Shown here piece by piece: positions 48,124-55,724 of a stretch of DNA of 64,000 nt. The notes below the pieces were generated by a model, which ran no database searches, was not told where the DNA came from, and worked only from the letters and a program-made list of their open reading frames with translations. The translations under genes were made by a program, and so were the position numbers. The stretch spans positions 124,001 through 188,000 of the forward strand of contig JAAVCK010000005.1 in assembly GCA_014802325.1 (NCBI GenBank), in the 5' to 3' direction. The DNA comes from Bacteroides sp. (GTDB lineage: Bacteria; Bacteroidota; Bacteroidia; Bacteroidales; Muribaculaceae). The number at the start of each line of letters is the position of its first letter. Within the stretch, counting starts at the first letter, position 1.

Positions 48124-48666
48124 ATGCTTCATTGGGGCTATGAAGCAATAATTCATAATCTTATGAATCAAATAGATTTTATAAAATTAGTTTCCGAAAT
48201 TCGTAATAATTGCGGATTAGATTGTTTCGGTCCAACCTATTATGTATTTATACATAAAGGATTAAAAATGGCAACTGTAAATAAGACGGGATATTGTTGT
48301 ATGGATAATATCGAATATGTAATCGTAGTATGTGCATACAGATGGGAAAATTTGGGTTATACTAATGCTTCATTAACTCAACTTCTAATGGTTGATCACG
48401 ATTTTAATCCTGTCGAATATATTCCTTTTGGTAATTGGGCTTTCAAAGAATTAGGATTTACCACCCGTCCTAACGATTGGTACAATAAATACATGCCTTA
48501 CCCTCATCTAGAATTAATATCTGATCCTTCCGTAAATAATTATAAGCCAAAGACTATGGAAGAGCATGAAAAGGCACCTAAATGGAACTCTAAATGTCAA
48601 GACATCGAGGATTTTAATACATTTTTGAATGATATTCACGAGTTTTCTCGCTTAAATCCATTATAA
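48124..48666 (+). CDS. Orphan hypothetical protein in the AT-rich island
   Basis: Up to 180 residues from ATG 48124; an ATG at 48163 (MNQIDFIKLVSEIRNNCGLD) is equally possible and gives 167. I do not recognise a family. The protein is soluble, without signal peptide or membrane segment, and rich in aromatic residues and asparagine. It has cysteines in the first half (CGLDCFG, GYCCMD). It lies about 25 bp after the terminator-like fold of structured RNA 1, so its expression could depend on read-through. Codon use is strongly AT-biased compared with the genes on either side of the island, which suggests acquisition by transfer. Confidence 0.65.
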   Translation: MLHWGYEAIIHNLMNQIDFIKLVSEIRNNCGLDCFGPTYYVFIHKGLKMATVNKTGYCCMDNIEYVIVVCAYRWENLGYTNASLTQLLMVDHDFNPVEYIPFGNWAFKELGFTTRPNDWYNKYMPYPHLELISDPSVNNYKPKTMEEHEKAPKWNSKCQDIEDFNTFLNDIHEFSRLNPL

Positions 48667-48751
48667 TCAGTTTTCGTTATTCATTCTCTCTTAGTGTTAA
48701 ATAAATTATTCCATAATTTTTCTTCAAAGGAGTAATAAAACAAAAAAACGT

Positions 48752-49183
48752 ATGAAGATAGGCAGATTTTTGTTTATGATATGTATAGTTTGCTCTCTTA
48801 CATCATGTGATGAGATTGCAAAGAAATTCGGGTATGTGTCGGCGGATGCAATTCCAGAAACGCCCACAGAAACAGATGCCCAAAAAGCCCAAAAAGAAAA
48901 GGCAAAAATTAAAGAGAATATCGCGAATTATGTGAAAATAATTTGGCAGAATGGCTCATATTGCATTGAAAACAATACTGATTATACATTAGAAAAAGTA
49001 TCAGTAATGACTGCATGGACGCAATATGTAGATTATGAAAAAAGGGGCTTTCAAGAGCCTCGGCAATTTACATATATTCCAGCACACTCTAAGAGTACTT
49101 CTATAGAGTACGACAATATCAGAATGCATGATATGAAAGGGCAGATATATGAAATAAAGTGCTCGGCATTAGGGCTATATTAA
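48752..49183 (+). CDS. Small hypothetical lipoprotein
   Basis: A 143-residue protein with a lipoprotein signal peptide (MKIGRFLFMICIVCSLTSC, lipobox SLTSC). A short Lys/Glu/Ala-rich helix follows (about 45-60), then a beta-rich domain with NGSYCIENNTDYTLEKVSVM, which looks like a small immunoglobulin-like or adhesion-type sandwich. No family is recognised. Envelope location is inferred. It shares the low GC of the island and has no recognisable -7 box in front. Confidence 0.65.
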   Translation: MKIGRFLFMICIVCSLTSCDEIAKKFGYVSADAIPETPTETDAQKAQKEKAKIKENIANYVKIIWQNGSYCIENNTDYTLEKVSVMTAWTQYVDYEKRGFQEPRQFTYIPAHSKSTSIEYDNIRMHDMKGQIYEIKCSALGLY

Positions 49184-49417
49184 AAGACAATTCTAATAAG
49201 TATTAAATACGGAGGTTGTATCAAAATAGACTCTTTCAAAAACAGCATATCGTTCCCGGGTCGCCGAAGCTCTGCGTAGGCGTCTCGGGTAAAATAAGAA
49301 TGGCCAAAAGGTATCCGAGATTGGTGAATAAAAAAACAATCAATAAGTTATATAGTCGGGGGCTTTACGGATTCCAAAGTTAATTTAGCATATAGCATCA
49401 ATTTTTAATTAGAATAA
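49184..49417. other. Decayed sequence with a GC-rich hairpin
   Basis: No gene is visible. GGAGGTTGTATCAAAATAG (49211-49229) resembles the outer end of some Bacteroidota insertion elements from memory. A GC-rich hairpin (CCCGGGTCGCC/GGCGTCTCGGG, 49255-49289, 10 of 11 pairs) stands out in otherwise AT-rich DNA. Confidence 0.35.
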
Positions 49418-49663
49418 TTCCATTACCACTCACCTATAAATATCAGGGAAAAAGATAGCAAAATTCATTGGACTTATAGTAATGGGTTAGTGTACTTTCA
49501 TGGATGTCCGGTAACTAACTAAAACGGTGAATTATTAACTTATGAAGAATTTATGCAACTAAAGTCTAGTGATATTATAAAGATGGAAGAACGTATAAAG
49601 TTAAAGCAAAATAATGCATCCGAAACTCAGTCCGATCGTGCTCAAGTCATTACTCAGGATTAA
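49418..49663 (+). pseudogene. Remnant reading frame with internal stop
   Basis: One frame reads as protein-like on both sides of a TAA at 49520-49522: upstream it gives WTYSNGLVYFHGCPVTN, downstream NGELLTYEEFMQLKSSDI and on to a stop at 49661-49663. There is no start codon in the first part. It looks like the degraded 3' end of a gene. The second part alone could encode a peptide of 36 residues from ATG 49553, but nothing supports that. Confidence 0.35.
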
Positions 49664-49685
49664 CTCTATTTAAAACGCATTATTG

Positions 49686-49716
49686 TTGCAACGATAAAAT
49701 CTTTATTGTAAATTTG
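49686..49716 (+). promoter_or_regulatory. Promoter of the small-ORF cassette
   Basis: TTG (49686-49688), 20-bp spacer, TAAATTTG (49709-49716), 34 bp before the small ORF. Confidence 0.6.
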
Positions 49717-49750
49717 CCGTTATAATTACGAACCCTTATTTATAGTCAAT

Positions 49751-49891
49751 ATGAAAGTATCGAAAAAACAACCGCCGATAACCTCCATGACTACTGATGG
49801 AGGTCGTAAGCAAACTATAAAGCTTCAAGCTGTAAAAGCTGAAGATCGCGTGAAACTTCGCATAAGTTCATATCAGTATCTTCTTCCGTAA
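49751..49891 (+). CDS. Small basic protein, 46 aa, first gene of a two-gene cassette
   Basis: ATG 49751 to TAA 49889-49891. The peptide (MKVSKKQPPITSMTTDGGRK and 26 more residues) has ten Lys/Arg in 46 positions and no membrane segment. A canonical promoter lies directly upstream, and the next frame begins 2 bp after the stop, which argues for a real coupled gene. No family is recognised. The order small gene then larger gene is common in toxin-antitoxin pairs, but nothing in the sequence shows such a role. Confidence 0.5.
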   Translation: MKVSKKQPPITSMTTDGGRKQTIKLQAVKAEDRVKLRISSYQYLLP

Positions 49892-49893
49892 CT

Positions 49894-50448
49894 TTGTCAC
49901 CGGAATTTTATACTCCATCATTCGTAATGCGAAGCAGAGACATATACTCGCTTCGCATTACAGATATATGGACCTTCAGGTCTTTAAAAAGCAACAAACG
50001 CTATATTATAGAAGTAGAAGGATTTGAAAATGAATTCTTCGGGCTCAAGTTTTATTGGAAGGGTGTTGAAAAAAGCAAAAACCGATATTCACTGCTTACT
50101 GACGATTATGAACCGCGAAGAATAATTCGTTCGTGTATCGAAATCATGCTGGAATATTATCGAAAGAATCCCTTTATATCATTTGGATTCGTAGCAGCTC
50201 CTGATCTTGAAAAAGACTTAGTGGGAAAAAGTTTCGATCAAAAAAATGGCAGCCGCAGATTCCGATTCTATCAACGCATGATGATAACATTATTCGGTCC
50301 TGAGACATTTCTTCAGGTTTCTGACACCACTCATACTATATATCTAATGGTGAACAGACAACAACTTATCCAAAATAACTTTACGATTAAAAATATCGAA
50401 GATAAACTAAATCAGATATATTCCGGTGGATATGTATTGGATAACTAA
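49894..50448 (+). CDS. Orphan hypothetical protein, second gene of the cassette
   Basis: 184 residues if started at TTG 49894, 2 bp after the small ORF; 173 if started at ATG 49927 (MRSRDIYSLRITDIWTF). Close coupling favours the first. It is soluble, with an N-terminal beta-rich part and a central FGFVAAPDLEKD segment. A conserved-looking RRFRFYQRMMITLFGPETFL (about 133-152) is followed by strand TIYLMVNRQ. Many uncharacterised Bacteroidota proteins of this size have a similar plan, with a strand ending in FG.. and then an Arg-rich FRFYxR helix, but I cannot name the family. AT-rich codon use matches the island. Confidence 0.65.
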   Translation: MSPEFYTPSFVMRSRDIYSLRITDIWTFRSLKSNKRYIIEVEGFENEFFGLKFYWKGVEKSKNRYSLLTDDYEPRRIIRSCIEIMLEYYRKNPFISFGFVAAPDLEKDLVGKSFDQKNGSRRFRFYQRMMITLFGPETFLQVSDTTHTIYLMVNRQQLIQNNFTIKNIEDKLNQIYSGGYVLDN

Positions 50449-50507
50449 TATGCACCATTCGTGAAAACTGGCAATCGTTTCCGATACACGTTTTTCTTGT
50501 CGGAAAA

Positions 50508-50539
50508 TTTGGAAAATTGAACCATTAGGATTAACTTTG
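50508..50539 (+). promoter_or_regulatory. Promoter of candidate structured RNA 2
   Basis: TTTG (50508-50511), 20-bp spacer, TAACTTTG (50532-50539). Transcription is predicted from about 50545. Confidence 0.65.
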
Positions 50540-50544
50540 TGTTA

Positions 50545-50777
50545 TAAAATCAAACGCAAGGCGAGAGAGCCACATCGCGATAAAGACATTAAGCCGCATC
50601 AAAGCAGATTGGGAAACTCTACAAGTTTTATCGAAATACCGAGACAAGCTTAGCCGACCAATGGCGGGCCTCATCCCCGAAAGGGGAGGCCACCGTGCCC
50701 GGAGGATTACAAAGGCCGGCGAGCACTCAAATCCTGTCATTCGGAGTTTCACCACATTCTTTGGTGCGGTGATTTTT
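50545..50777 (+). ncRNA. Candidate structured RNA 2, about 230 nt, upstream of mscS
   Basis: A canonical promoter starts a transcript whose ends pair: AAAATCA (50546-50552) with TGATTTT (50770-50776), and CGCA (50555-50558) with TGCG (50765-50768). Inside are a 7-bp helix (50578-50584 with 50627-50633), a GC-rich hairpin capped by a GAAA tetraloop (50662-50699), and AGGATT/AATCCT (50703-50708 with 50730-50735). The 3' end is an intrinsic terminator that competes with the end-pairing helix. Its GC content is well above the adjoining island. It could be a stand-alone RNA such as a 6S-type RNA, or a leader controlling mscS 72 bp further on. I cannot assign an Rfam family by eye. Confidence 0.6.
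50749..50777 (+). terminator. Intrinsic terminator of structured RNA 2
   Basis: TCACC (50749-50753) pairs with GGTGA (50768-50772), extended by two further pairs past a mismatch, and followed by TTTTT. Confidence 0.6.
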
Positions 50778-50848
50778 GTGACATGATGAACACTTCTGCC
50801 GCAGGAATTGTTAAAAAAGTATATTTACCCATATAAATATACATCATT

Positions 50849-52183
50849 ATGCTCTGCGACATTATCCCTACCCATACAGTTGCCGTCTGGCTGCTTGAGT
50901 CGATCTATAAAATACTCGACTGGTTTGGCCTGCGTCACGACAAGACCACTGAAGAAATAATCTATGTAGCCGTGATTGTGCTACTGGCGCTTGCCATCGG
51001 CTGGCTACTCAAGCTCGCCATAGTGTGGCTCGTGAGAAAAATCATAGCCGTGAAGCGACCCAATACGGCAGCGTTACTTACTCAGTATCACGTCTTTACC
51101 CGCACGTCAAGAGTGATACCCCCGCTCGTGATTCTCACTCTCCTGCCATTCGCCTTCACCAAGACCTCAACACTGCTTGACATAGCCGAACGACTCGTGT
51201 GGTGCTATACCATCATAGTGTTCACCATAGCCCTCACGTCGATAGTCACCATGGTATGGGTGGGATACAACAACAAACGCAATACCCGCAATCTACCGCT
51301 CAACGGTGTGCTCAACACCATCGTGGGCCTGATATGGATCATCACAGCCATCGTAGTGGTATCGGTGCTCATCAACAAATCTCCGGCCATGCTGCTCACC
51401 GGCCTGGGTGCCTTTGCGGCGGCTCTGATGCTGGTGTTTAAAGACAGTATTCTCGGATTTGTGGCCGGCATACAGCTCTCGCAAAACGACATGCTGCGCG
51501 TGGGCGACTGGATTGTGGTGCCATCCACCATTGCCAACGGTATAGTAATCGACGTGTCGCTCTCGGCCGTTAAGGTTCAGAACTGGGACAACACTATAGT
51601 TACCCTCCCGCCCTACACGCTTATCTCCACTTCTTTTCAAAACTGGCGAGGCATGACTCAGAGCGGATGCCGACAGATAGCCCGCTCTATACTTGTCGAC
51701 ACCAACTCCATCACTCCCGTGAGCGATGAGACGACCGACCAACTCGCGACACGCTACCCCCTCCTCAAACCGTGGGTCGACAAGACCCGCGCCGCCGGTC
51801 ACAATACGTTTGACCCCGGACTGGCCACCGTCAACGGCTCACTTGAGACCAACCTCGGACTGCTCCGCGCTTACCTCTGCGCCTATCTGCTCGACAGCGC
51901 GGCGATCGACCACAACCAGCAGATTCTCGTCCGCACCATGGCACCTACGGCTCAGGGTATACCCTTGCAGATATGGGCGTTTACCGCCACCACGGCATGG
52001 ACAGCTTACGAAGCTATACAGAGCGCCCTGTTTGAGCACATCGTAGCCATCGCTCCCGACTTCGGCCTCGAAATCTACAACGAGGAGAGCGGCAAGGACG
52101 CCGTATCGCCCGTATCGGTAAGCATGCTCAATGCCGGTTCCGACACTTCATCAACTACCTCAACTCCCTCAGCCAAACAATGA
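50849..52183 (+). CDS. Mechanosensitive ion channel, MscS family
   Basis: A 444-residue inner-membrane protein with about five membrane segments in the first 220 residues and the MscS pore/beta-domain signature LVFKDSILGFVAGIQLSQND, then VGDWIVVPS. A larger cytoplasmic alpha/beta part follows, longer than in minimal MscS, and a Ser/Thr-rich tail. It should release solutes on hypo-osmotic shock. It starts 72 bp after structured RNA 2 and overlaps the following outer membrane gene by 4 bp. GC-rich codon use returns here. Confidence 0.9.
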   Translation: MLCDIIPTHTVAVWLLESIYKILDWFGLRHDKTTEEIIYVAVIVLLALAIGWLLKLAIVWLVRKIIAVKRPNTAALLTQYHVFTRTSRVIPPLVILTLLPFAFTKTSTLLDIAERLVWCYTIIVFTIALTSIVTMVWVGYNNKRNTRNLPLNGVLNTIVGLIWIITAIVVVSVLINKSPAMLLTGLGAFAAALMLVFKDSILGFVAGIQLSQNDMLRVGDWIVVPSTIANGIVIDVSLSAVKVQNWDNTIVTLPPYTLISTSFQNWRGMTQSGCRQIARSILVDTNSITPVSDETTDQLATRYPLLKPWVDKTRAAGHNTFDPGLATVNGSLETNLGLLRAYLCAYLLDSAAIDHNQQILVRTMAPTAQGIPLQIWAFTATTAWTAYEAIQSALFEHIVAIAPDFGLEIYNEESGKDAVSPVSVSMLNAGSDTSSTTSTPSAKQ

Positions 52184-52854
52184 AACGAATCACCCGCCTC
52201 TTAGCCTTGTGTGCTCTCGCGATGGCAGCCGTCGTTCAGGCACACGCCCAATATTATCAGCTCGCTAATCAAGTGCGCGACCTCATCACCCCCGCGCTTA
52301 CGGGCGGATCGTCCTACAAAGGGTCTATCGAAGCATCCGTGCTCCCCGGCATAGGCACTAACCGAGCCACGATCTACGGCATCTCCACGTCGCAGGGTTA
52401 TCAATACACCTCATGATTTTACATGGGCGCCGGCATAGGTGTCGATGTAGCTACCTCTGTGCTCCCCACAGCTCCCGACGGCGACATGGTCCGCCCCTCA
52501 TACTTCGGCCACTCTACGGCGTCGACCAAAGCCATGATACCAATCTTCACCGACTTCCGCTTTAATTTAGGCAAACCGTCGGGCACGTCGGTCTACATCG
52601 ACCTCAAGCTCGGAGCCACGTGGCTTATAGGCGGCAGCTACCTCGAACTTGCTGAAAAATGCCTCGGCTCGTCGGCTCAGTTCTACCTGAAGCCTTCGTT
52701 GGGAGTACGCATACCTGTCAGTGCCACTTCGTCGAAACAGGCCATAGACATAGGTTTGACCTATCAGCTCATCACCTCCGACCGCAACTATGCACCGTTT
52801 TCGTCTACCGTGTCGCTCAACAACATAGGCGTGACTCTCGCTTATGAATGGTAG
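52180..52854 (+). pseudogene. Small outer membrane beta-barrel protein interrupted by one in-frame TGA
   Basis: One continuous frame of 225 codons encodes a signal peptide (MKRITRLLALCALAMAAVVQ, cleavage after AHA) and a barrel-like protein ending in a typical strand (LNNIGVTLAYEW). A TGA at 52414-52416 interrupts it between YTS and FYMGAGIG. In barrel proteins of this type a tryptophan (TGG) would fit there, so a single G-to-A change would explain it. The rest is intact, so the mutation is recent, a sequencing error, or read through. The start overlaps the mscS stop (ATGA). Confidence 0.75.
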
Positions 52855-52890
52855 GAAATTATCCATCTCTTATCCCCACTCCTTCTCATC

Positions 52891-53196
52891 ATGTTTATCA
52901 TCAGCTTCTTGCGTAAGATTCTCAACCTGCTTACAGGAGGTCCGGCTATCTCAGGAGATACCGCCGGCAACAATAATAGTAGTATCGATTCAACCAAAAT
53001 TGATCACGGCTCATCTATTGCCATGACACGCTTTGAACAAATTGAACGTGAAGAAAGAGAAGAAAGATTGCGGGCTATAGAAGAAAGGATGAAAAATACT
53101 CGCCACATCTATCGCAGATGCGACGATGACGACTATTTTCACGACTCTTACGACGACTTTGCCCACACTTCCGACGACTTTGACGACGATTATTGA
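52891..53196 (+). CDS. Small hypothetical protein with acidic, Asp-rich C-terminus
   Basis: 101 residues. The N-terminus is hydrophobic (MFIISFLRKILNLLTGG) and may be a membrane anchor. The middle is a charged helix (RFEQIEREEREERLRAIEER, about 47-66). The C-terminal 25 residues contain about a dozen Asp in DD and DDD clusters, suggesting cation binding. No family is recognised. A start at 52844 in another frame was not used. It lies between the broken barrel gene and nadB on the same strand. Confidence 0.6.
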   Translation: MFIISFLRKILNLLTGGPAISGDTAGNNNSSIDSTKIDHGSSIAMTRFEQIEREEREERLRAIEERMKNTRHIYRRCDDDDYFHDSYDDFAHTSDDFDDDY

Positions 53197-53289
53197 TTAT
53201 CATAGCAGAAAATAATACGGTCAGAACTCCGGCTCGCTGCCATGCCATTTTTATCTCGTCAATGATTTTGTGAGACGTTGTGCCTGAAT

Positions 53290-53317
53290 ACCGCAAATAT
53301 TTTCGTAAATTTGCGGT
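53290..53317 (+). promoter_or_regulatory. nadB -7 box within a 9-bp inverted repeat (possible operator)
   Basis: ACCGCAAAT (53290-53298) and ATTTGCGGT (53309-53317) form a perfect inverted repeat with a 10-bp spacer, and the -7 box TAAATTTG (53306-53313) lies inside it. A protein bound here would block RNA polymerase. Confidence 0.5.
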
Positions 53318-53346
53318 CAATAACATTTCAGCCGTATTCTCACGTA

Positions 53347-54930
53347 ATGACCCGTCAATATGATTTTCTGGTGATCGGTTCCGGAATAGCCGGAATGAGT
53401 TTCGCCCTGAAAGTGGCACGCCACGGCCGCGTAGCCCTTATATGCAAGACCACCCTCGACGAAGCCAACACGGCTCTCGCTCAGGGAGGTGTGGCCTCGG
53501 TGACCAACCTTGAAGTAGACGATTTCGACAAGCACATCCATGACACTATGGTGGCCGGCGACTGGCTCTCAGATCCCGCCGCCGTGGAGCTCGTAGTCAA
53601 GAATGCCCCCGAGCAGATACGCGAGCTCATAGGTTGGGGTGTGGATTTCGACCGCAACGACAAGGGCGATTTCGACCTTCACCGCGAAGGCGGACACTCG
53701 GAATTCCGCATACTCCACCATGCCGACAATACCGGCTTCGAGATCCAGCAGTCGCTCATCGAGGCCGTAAGGAAGTGTGACAACATCGATATTTTCGAGC
53801 ATCACTTCGCCATCGAAATCATCACCCAGCACCACCTGGGCAAAATCGTCACCCGACGCACCCCCGACATCACATGCTACGGCGCCTATGTGCTCGACAC
53901 CGAGACCGGACATGTCGACACATTCCTCTCGCGTATCACTCTCATGGCCACCGGAGGAGCCGGAGCGGTATATCTCACCACCACCAATCCTCTCGTAGCC
54001 ACGGGCGACGGCATAGCAATGGTATATCGCGCCAAAGGCACGGTGAAAGACATGGAGTTTATCCAGTTTCACCCCACCGCACTGTTTCATCCAGGCGACC
54101 GCCCATCATTTCTCATCACCGAGGCCATGCGCGGCTACGGAGGTGTGCTCCGCAACCTCAAAGGCGAGGAGTTCATGCATAAATATGACCCGCGCCTGTC
54201 GCTCGCTCCGCGCGACATAGTGGCCCGCGCCATCGACTCTGAAATGAAACTCAACGGCGACGACCACGTATATCTCGACGTCACTCACAAAGATCCCGAG
54301 GAGACGCGCCGCCATTTCCCCAACATCTACGCCAAATGCCTCTCGCTGGGCATCGACATCACCCGCGATTACATACCCGTGGCACCCGCAGCCCACTATC
54401 TGTGCGGCGGCATAAAGGTCGACACCAACGCCGAGTCGTCGATCAAGCGGCTCTATGCCGTGGGCGAATGCTCTTGCACCGGACTCCACGGCGGCAACCG
54501 TCTGGCATCCAACTCACTGATCGAGGCCGTGGTATATGCCGACGCCGCCGCCCGCCACGTGATAGAGCATGCGCCCGGCTACCAGTTCCGCACCGATGTG
54601 CCCGAATGGAACGACGAAGGCACGAGCATGCCCGAAGAGATGGTGCTTATCACTCAGAGCCTAAAGGAAGTGAACCAGATCATGGGCACATACGTTGGTA
54701 TAGTAAGAAGCAATCTGCGTCTTGACCGCGCCTGGAACCGCCTCGATATTCTCTACGAGGAGACGGAGCGGCTTTTCAAGCGCTCTAAAGCCTCACGCGA
54801 GATATGCGAGTTGCGCAATCTCATCAACGTGGCATATCTTATCATGCGTCAAGCCAAGGAACGTAAGGAATCGCGCGGACTGCACTTCTCAATCGACTAT
54901 CCACGTGATCCATCTCTCCCCGTAACCTGA
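53347..54930 (+). CDS. nadB: L-aspartate oxidase
   Basis: A 527-residue flavoprotein that oxidises aspartate to iminoaspartate, the first step of de novo NAD synthesis. The FAD-binding motif is VIGSGIAGMSFAL near the N-terminus. Family blocks follow: QGGVASVTNLEVDDFDKHI, DMEFIQFHPTALFHPG, APAAHYLCGGIKVD and GLHGGNRLASNSLIEAVVY; the C-terminal helical domain is complete. I start at ATG 53347 (MTRQYDFLVIG). A longer in-frame start at 53278 would lie before the -7 box. nadA and nadC are not adjacent. Confidence 0.95.
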   Translation: MTRQYDFLVIGSGIAGMSFALKVARHGRVALICKTTLDEANTALAQGGVASVTNLEVDDFDKHIHDTMVAGDWLSDPAAVELVVKNAPEQIRELIGWGVDFDRNDKGDFDLHREGGHSEFRILHHADNTGFEIQQSLIEAVRKCDNIDIFEHHFAIEIITQHHLGKIVTRRTPDITCYGAYVLDTETGHVDTFLSRITLMATGGAGAVYLTTTNPLVATGDGIAMVYRAKGTVKDMEFIQFHPTALFHPGDRPSFLITEAMRGYGGVLRNLKGEEFMHKYDPRLSLAPRDIVARAIDSEMKLNGDDHVYLDVTHKDPEETRRHFPNIYAKCLSLGIDITRDYIPVAPAAHYLCGGIKVDTNAESSIKRLYAVGECSCTGLHGGNRLASNSLIEAVVYADAAARHVIEHAPGYQFRTDVPEWNDEGTSMPEEMVLITQSLKEVNQIMGTYVGIVRSNLRLDRAWNRLDILYEETERLFKRSKASREICELRNLINVAYLIMRQAKERKESRGLHFSIDYPRDPSLPVT

Positions 54931-55595
54931 TGAAGCATCTTTTCCTCGTCATACTTGCCGCTCTGATGACTGTATCCGCCCTCCATGCGGCGAAGCCGAT
55001 AGTGGTCGGCATAGAGTCAACATTTCCCTCGGCCGAACAGGTCGAGGCGCAGGGTGGTCGCATCAAGCCTATTCAGGGATATTACTTCATCACCGACGAG
55101 ATCGACAACGAGCCGTCGTTTATGCTCGTGCTCAGCGAAGTGGTGGTGTATCCCGAACTGAAGTTCAAGAATAAAAAAGACGAGGAATTTTACTGGAAGA
55201 CCGTGCGCGACGTTAAGAAGACTCTCCCCTACGCCAAGCTCATCTGCGAAACTCTGATAGAGACCTACGAATATATCGAGACGTTTCCCACTCAGGAGGA
55301 GCGCGAGGCTCACCTCAAGGCTATGGAGAGCGCAGTGTTTGACCAATACAAACCTGTGCTGAAAAAATTCACCAAGTCGCAGGCTCAGATGCTCATTAAG
55401 CTCATCAACCGCGAGACCAACCAGTCAAGCTACTCTATACTCAAGGCTTTTCTCGGATCATTCCGTGCCGGATTCTGGCAGACGTTCGGACGCTTTTTCG
55501 GCGTTAATCTCAAGACGTCGTACAAGCCTGATTCCGATAAGAAAGATGCCGTAATAGAGCGCGTGGCCAGTCTGGTGGAGCGGGGGATGCTCTGA
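54930..55595 (+). CDS. DUF4294 domain protein, exported
   Basis: A 221-residue protein with a signal peptide (MKHLFLVILAALMTVSALHA). The DUF4294 core is EEFYWKTVRDVKKTLPYAKL (about 88-107) and MLIKLINRETNQSSYSILKAFLGSFRAGFWQ (about 152-182, quoted in parts: INRETNQSSY and FRAGFWQ). The family is typical of Bacteroidota and has no known function. Its ATG shares one base with the nadB stop, so it is translationally coupled to nadB, though no functional link is evident. Confidence 0.85.
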   Translation: MKHLFLVILAALMTVSALHAAKPIVVGIESTFPSAEQVEAQGGRIKPIQGYYFITDEIDNEPSFMLVLSEVVVYPELKFKNKKDEEFYWKTVRDVKKTLPYAKLICETLIETYEYIETFPTQEEREAHLKAMESAVFDQYKPVLKKFTKSQAQMLIKLINRETNQSSYSILKAFLGSFRAGFWQTFGRFFGVNLKTSYKPDSDKKDAVIERVASLVERGML

Positions 55596-55601
55596 ATTCG
55601 G

Positions 55602-55677
55602 GATCATGATTCAGGATTCAGGATTCATGATTTATGATTCAGGATTCATGATTTATGATTCATGATTTTTGATCGAT
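55602..55677. repeat. Heptamer microsatellite (GATTCAG / GATTCAT / GATTTAT)
   Basis: About ten consecutive 7-bp units of the pattern GATTYAK, with a higher-order 21-bp repeat (GATTCAG-GATTCAT-GATTTAT twice). It fills most of the gap between the DUF4294 gene and the alcohol dehydrogenase gene. Confidence 0.85.
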
Positions 55678-55724
55678 AATTTTACAATAACTAATTTTTT
55701 TTAACCATAAATCTTTGACCATTT

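Noticed and set aside
50531-50755. Minus-strand 74-codon frame in the gap before mscS
   Set aside because: No promoter on that strand and no homology recognised; the plus strand carries a complete promoter and terminator that fit an RNA gene.
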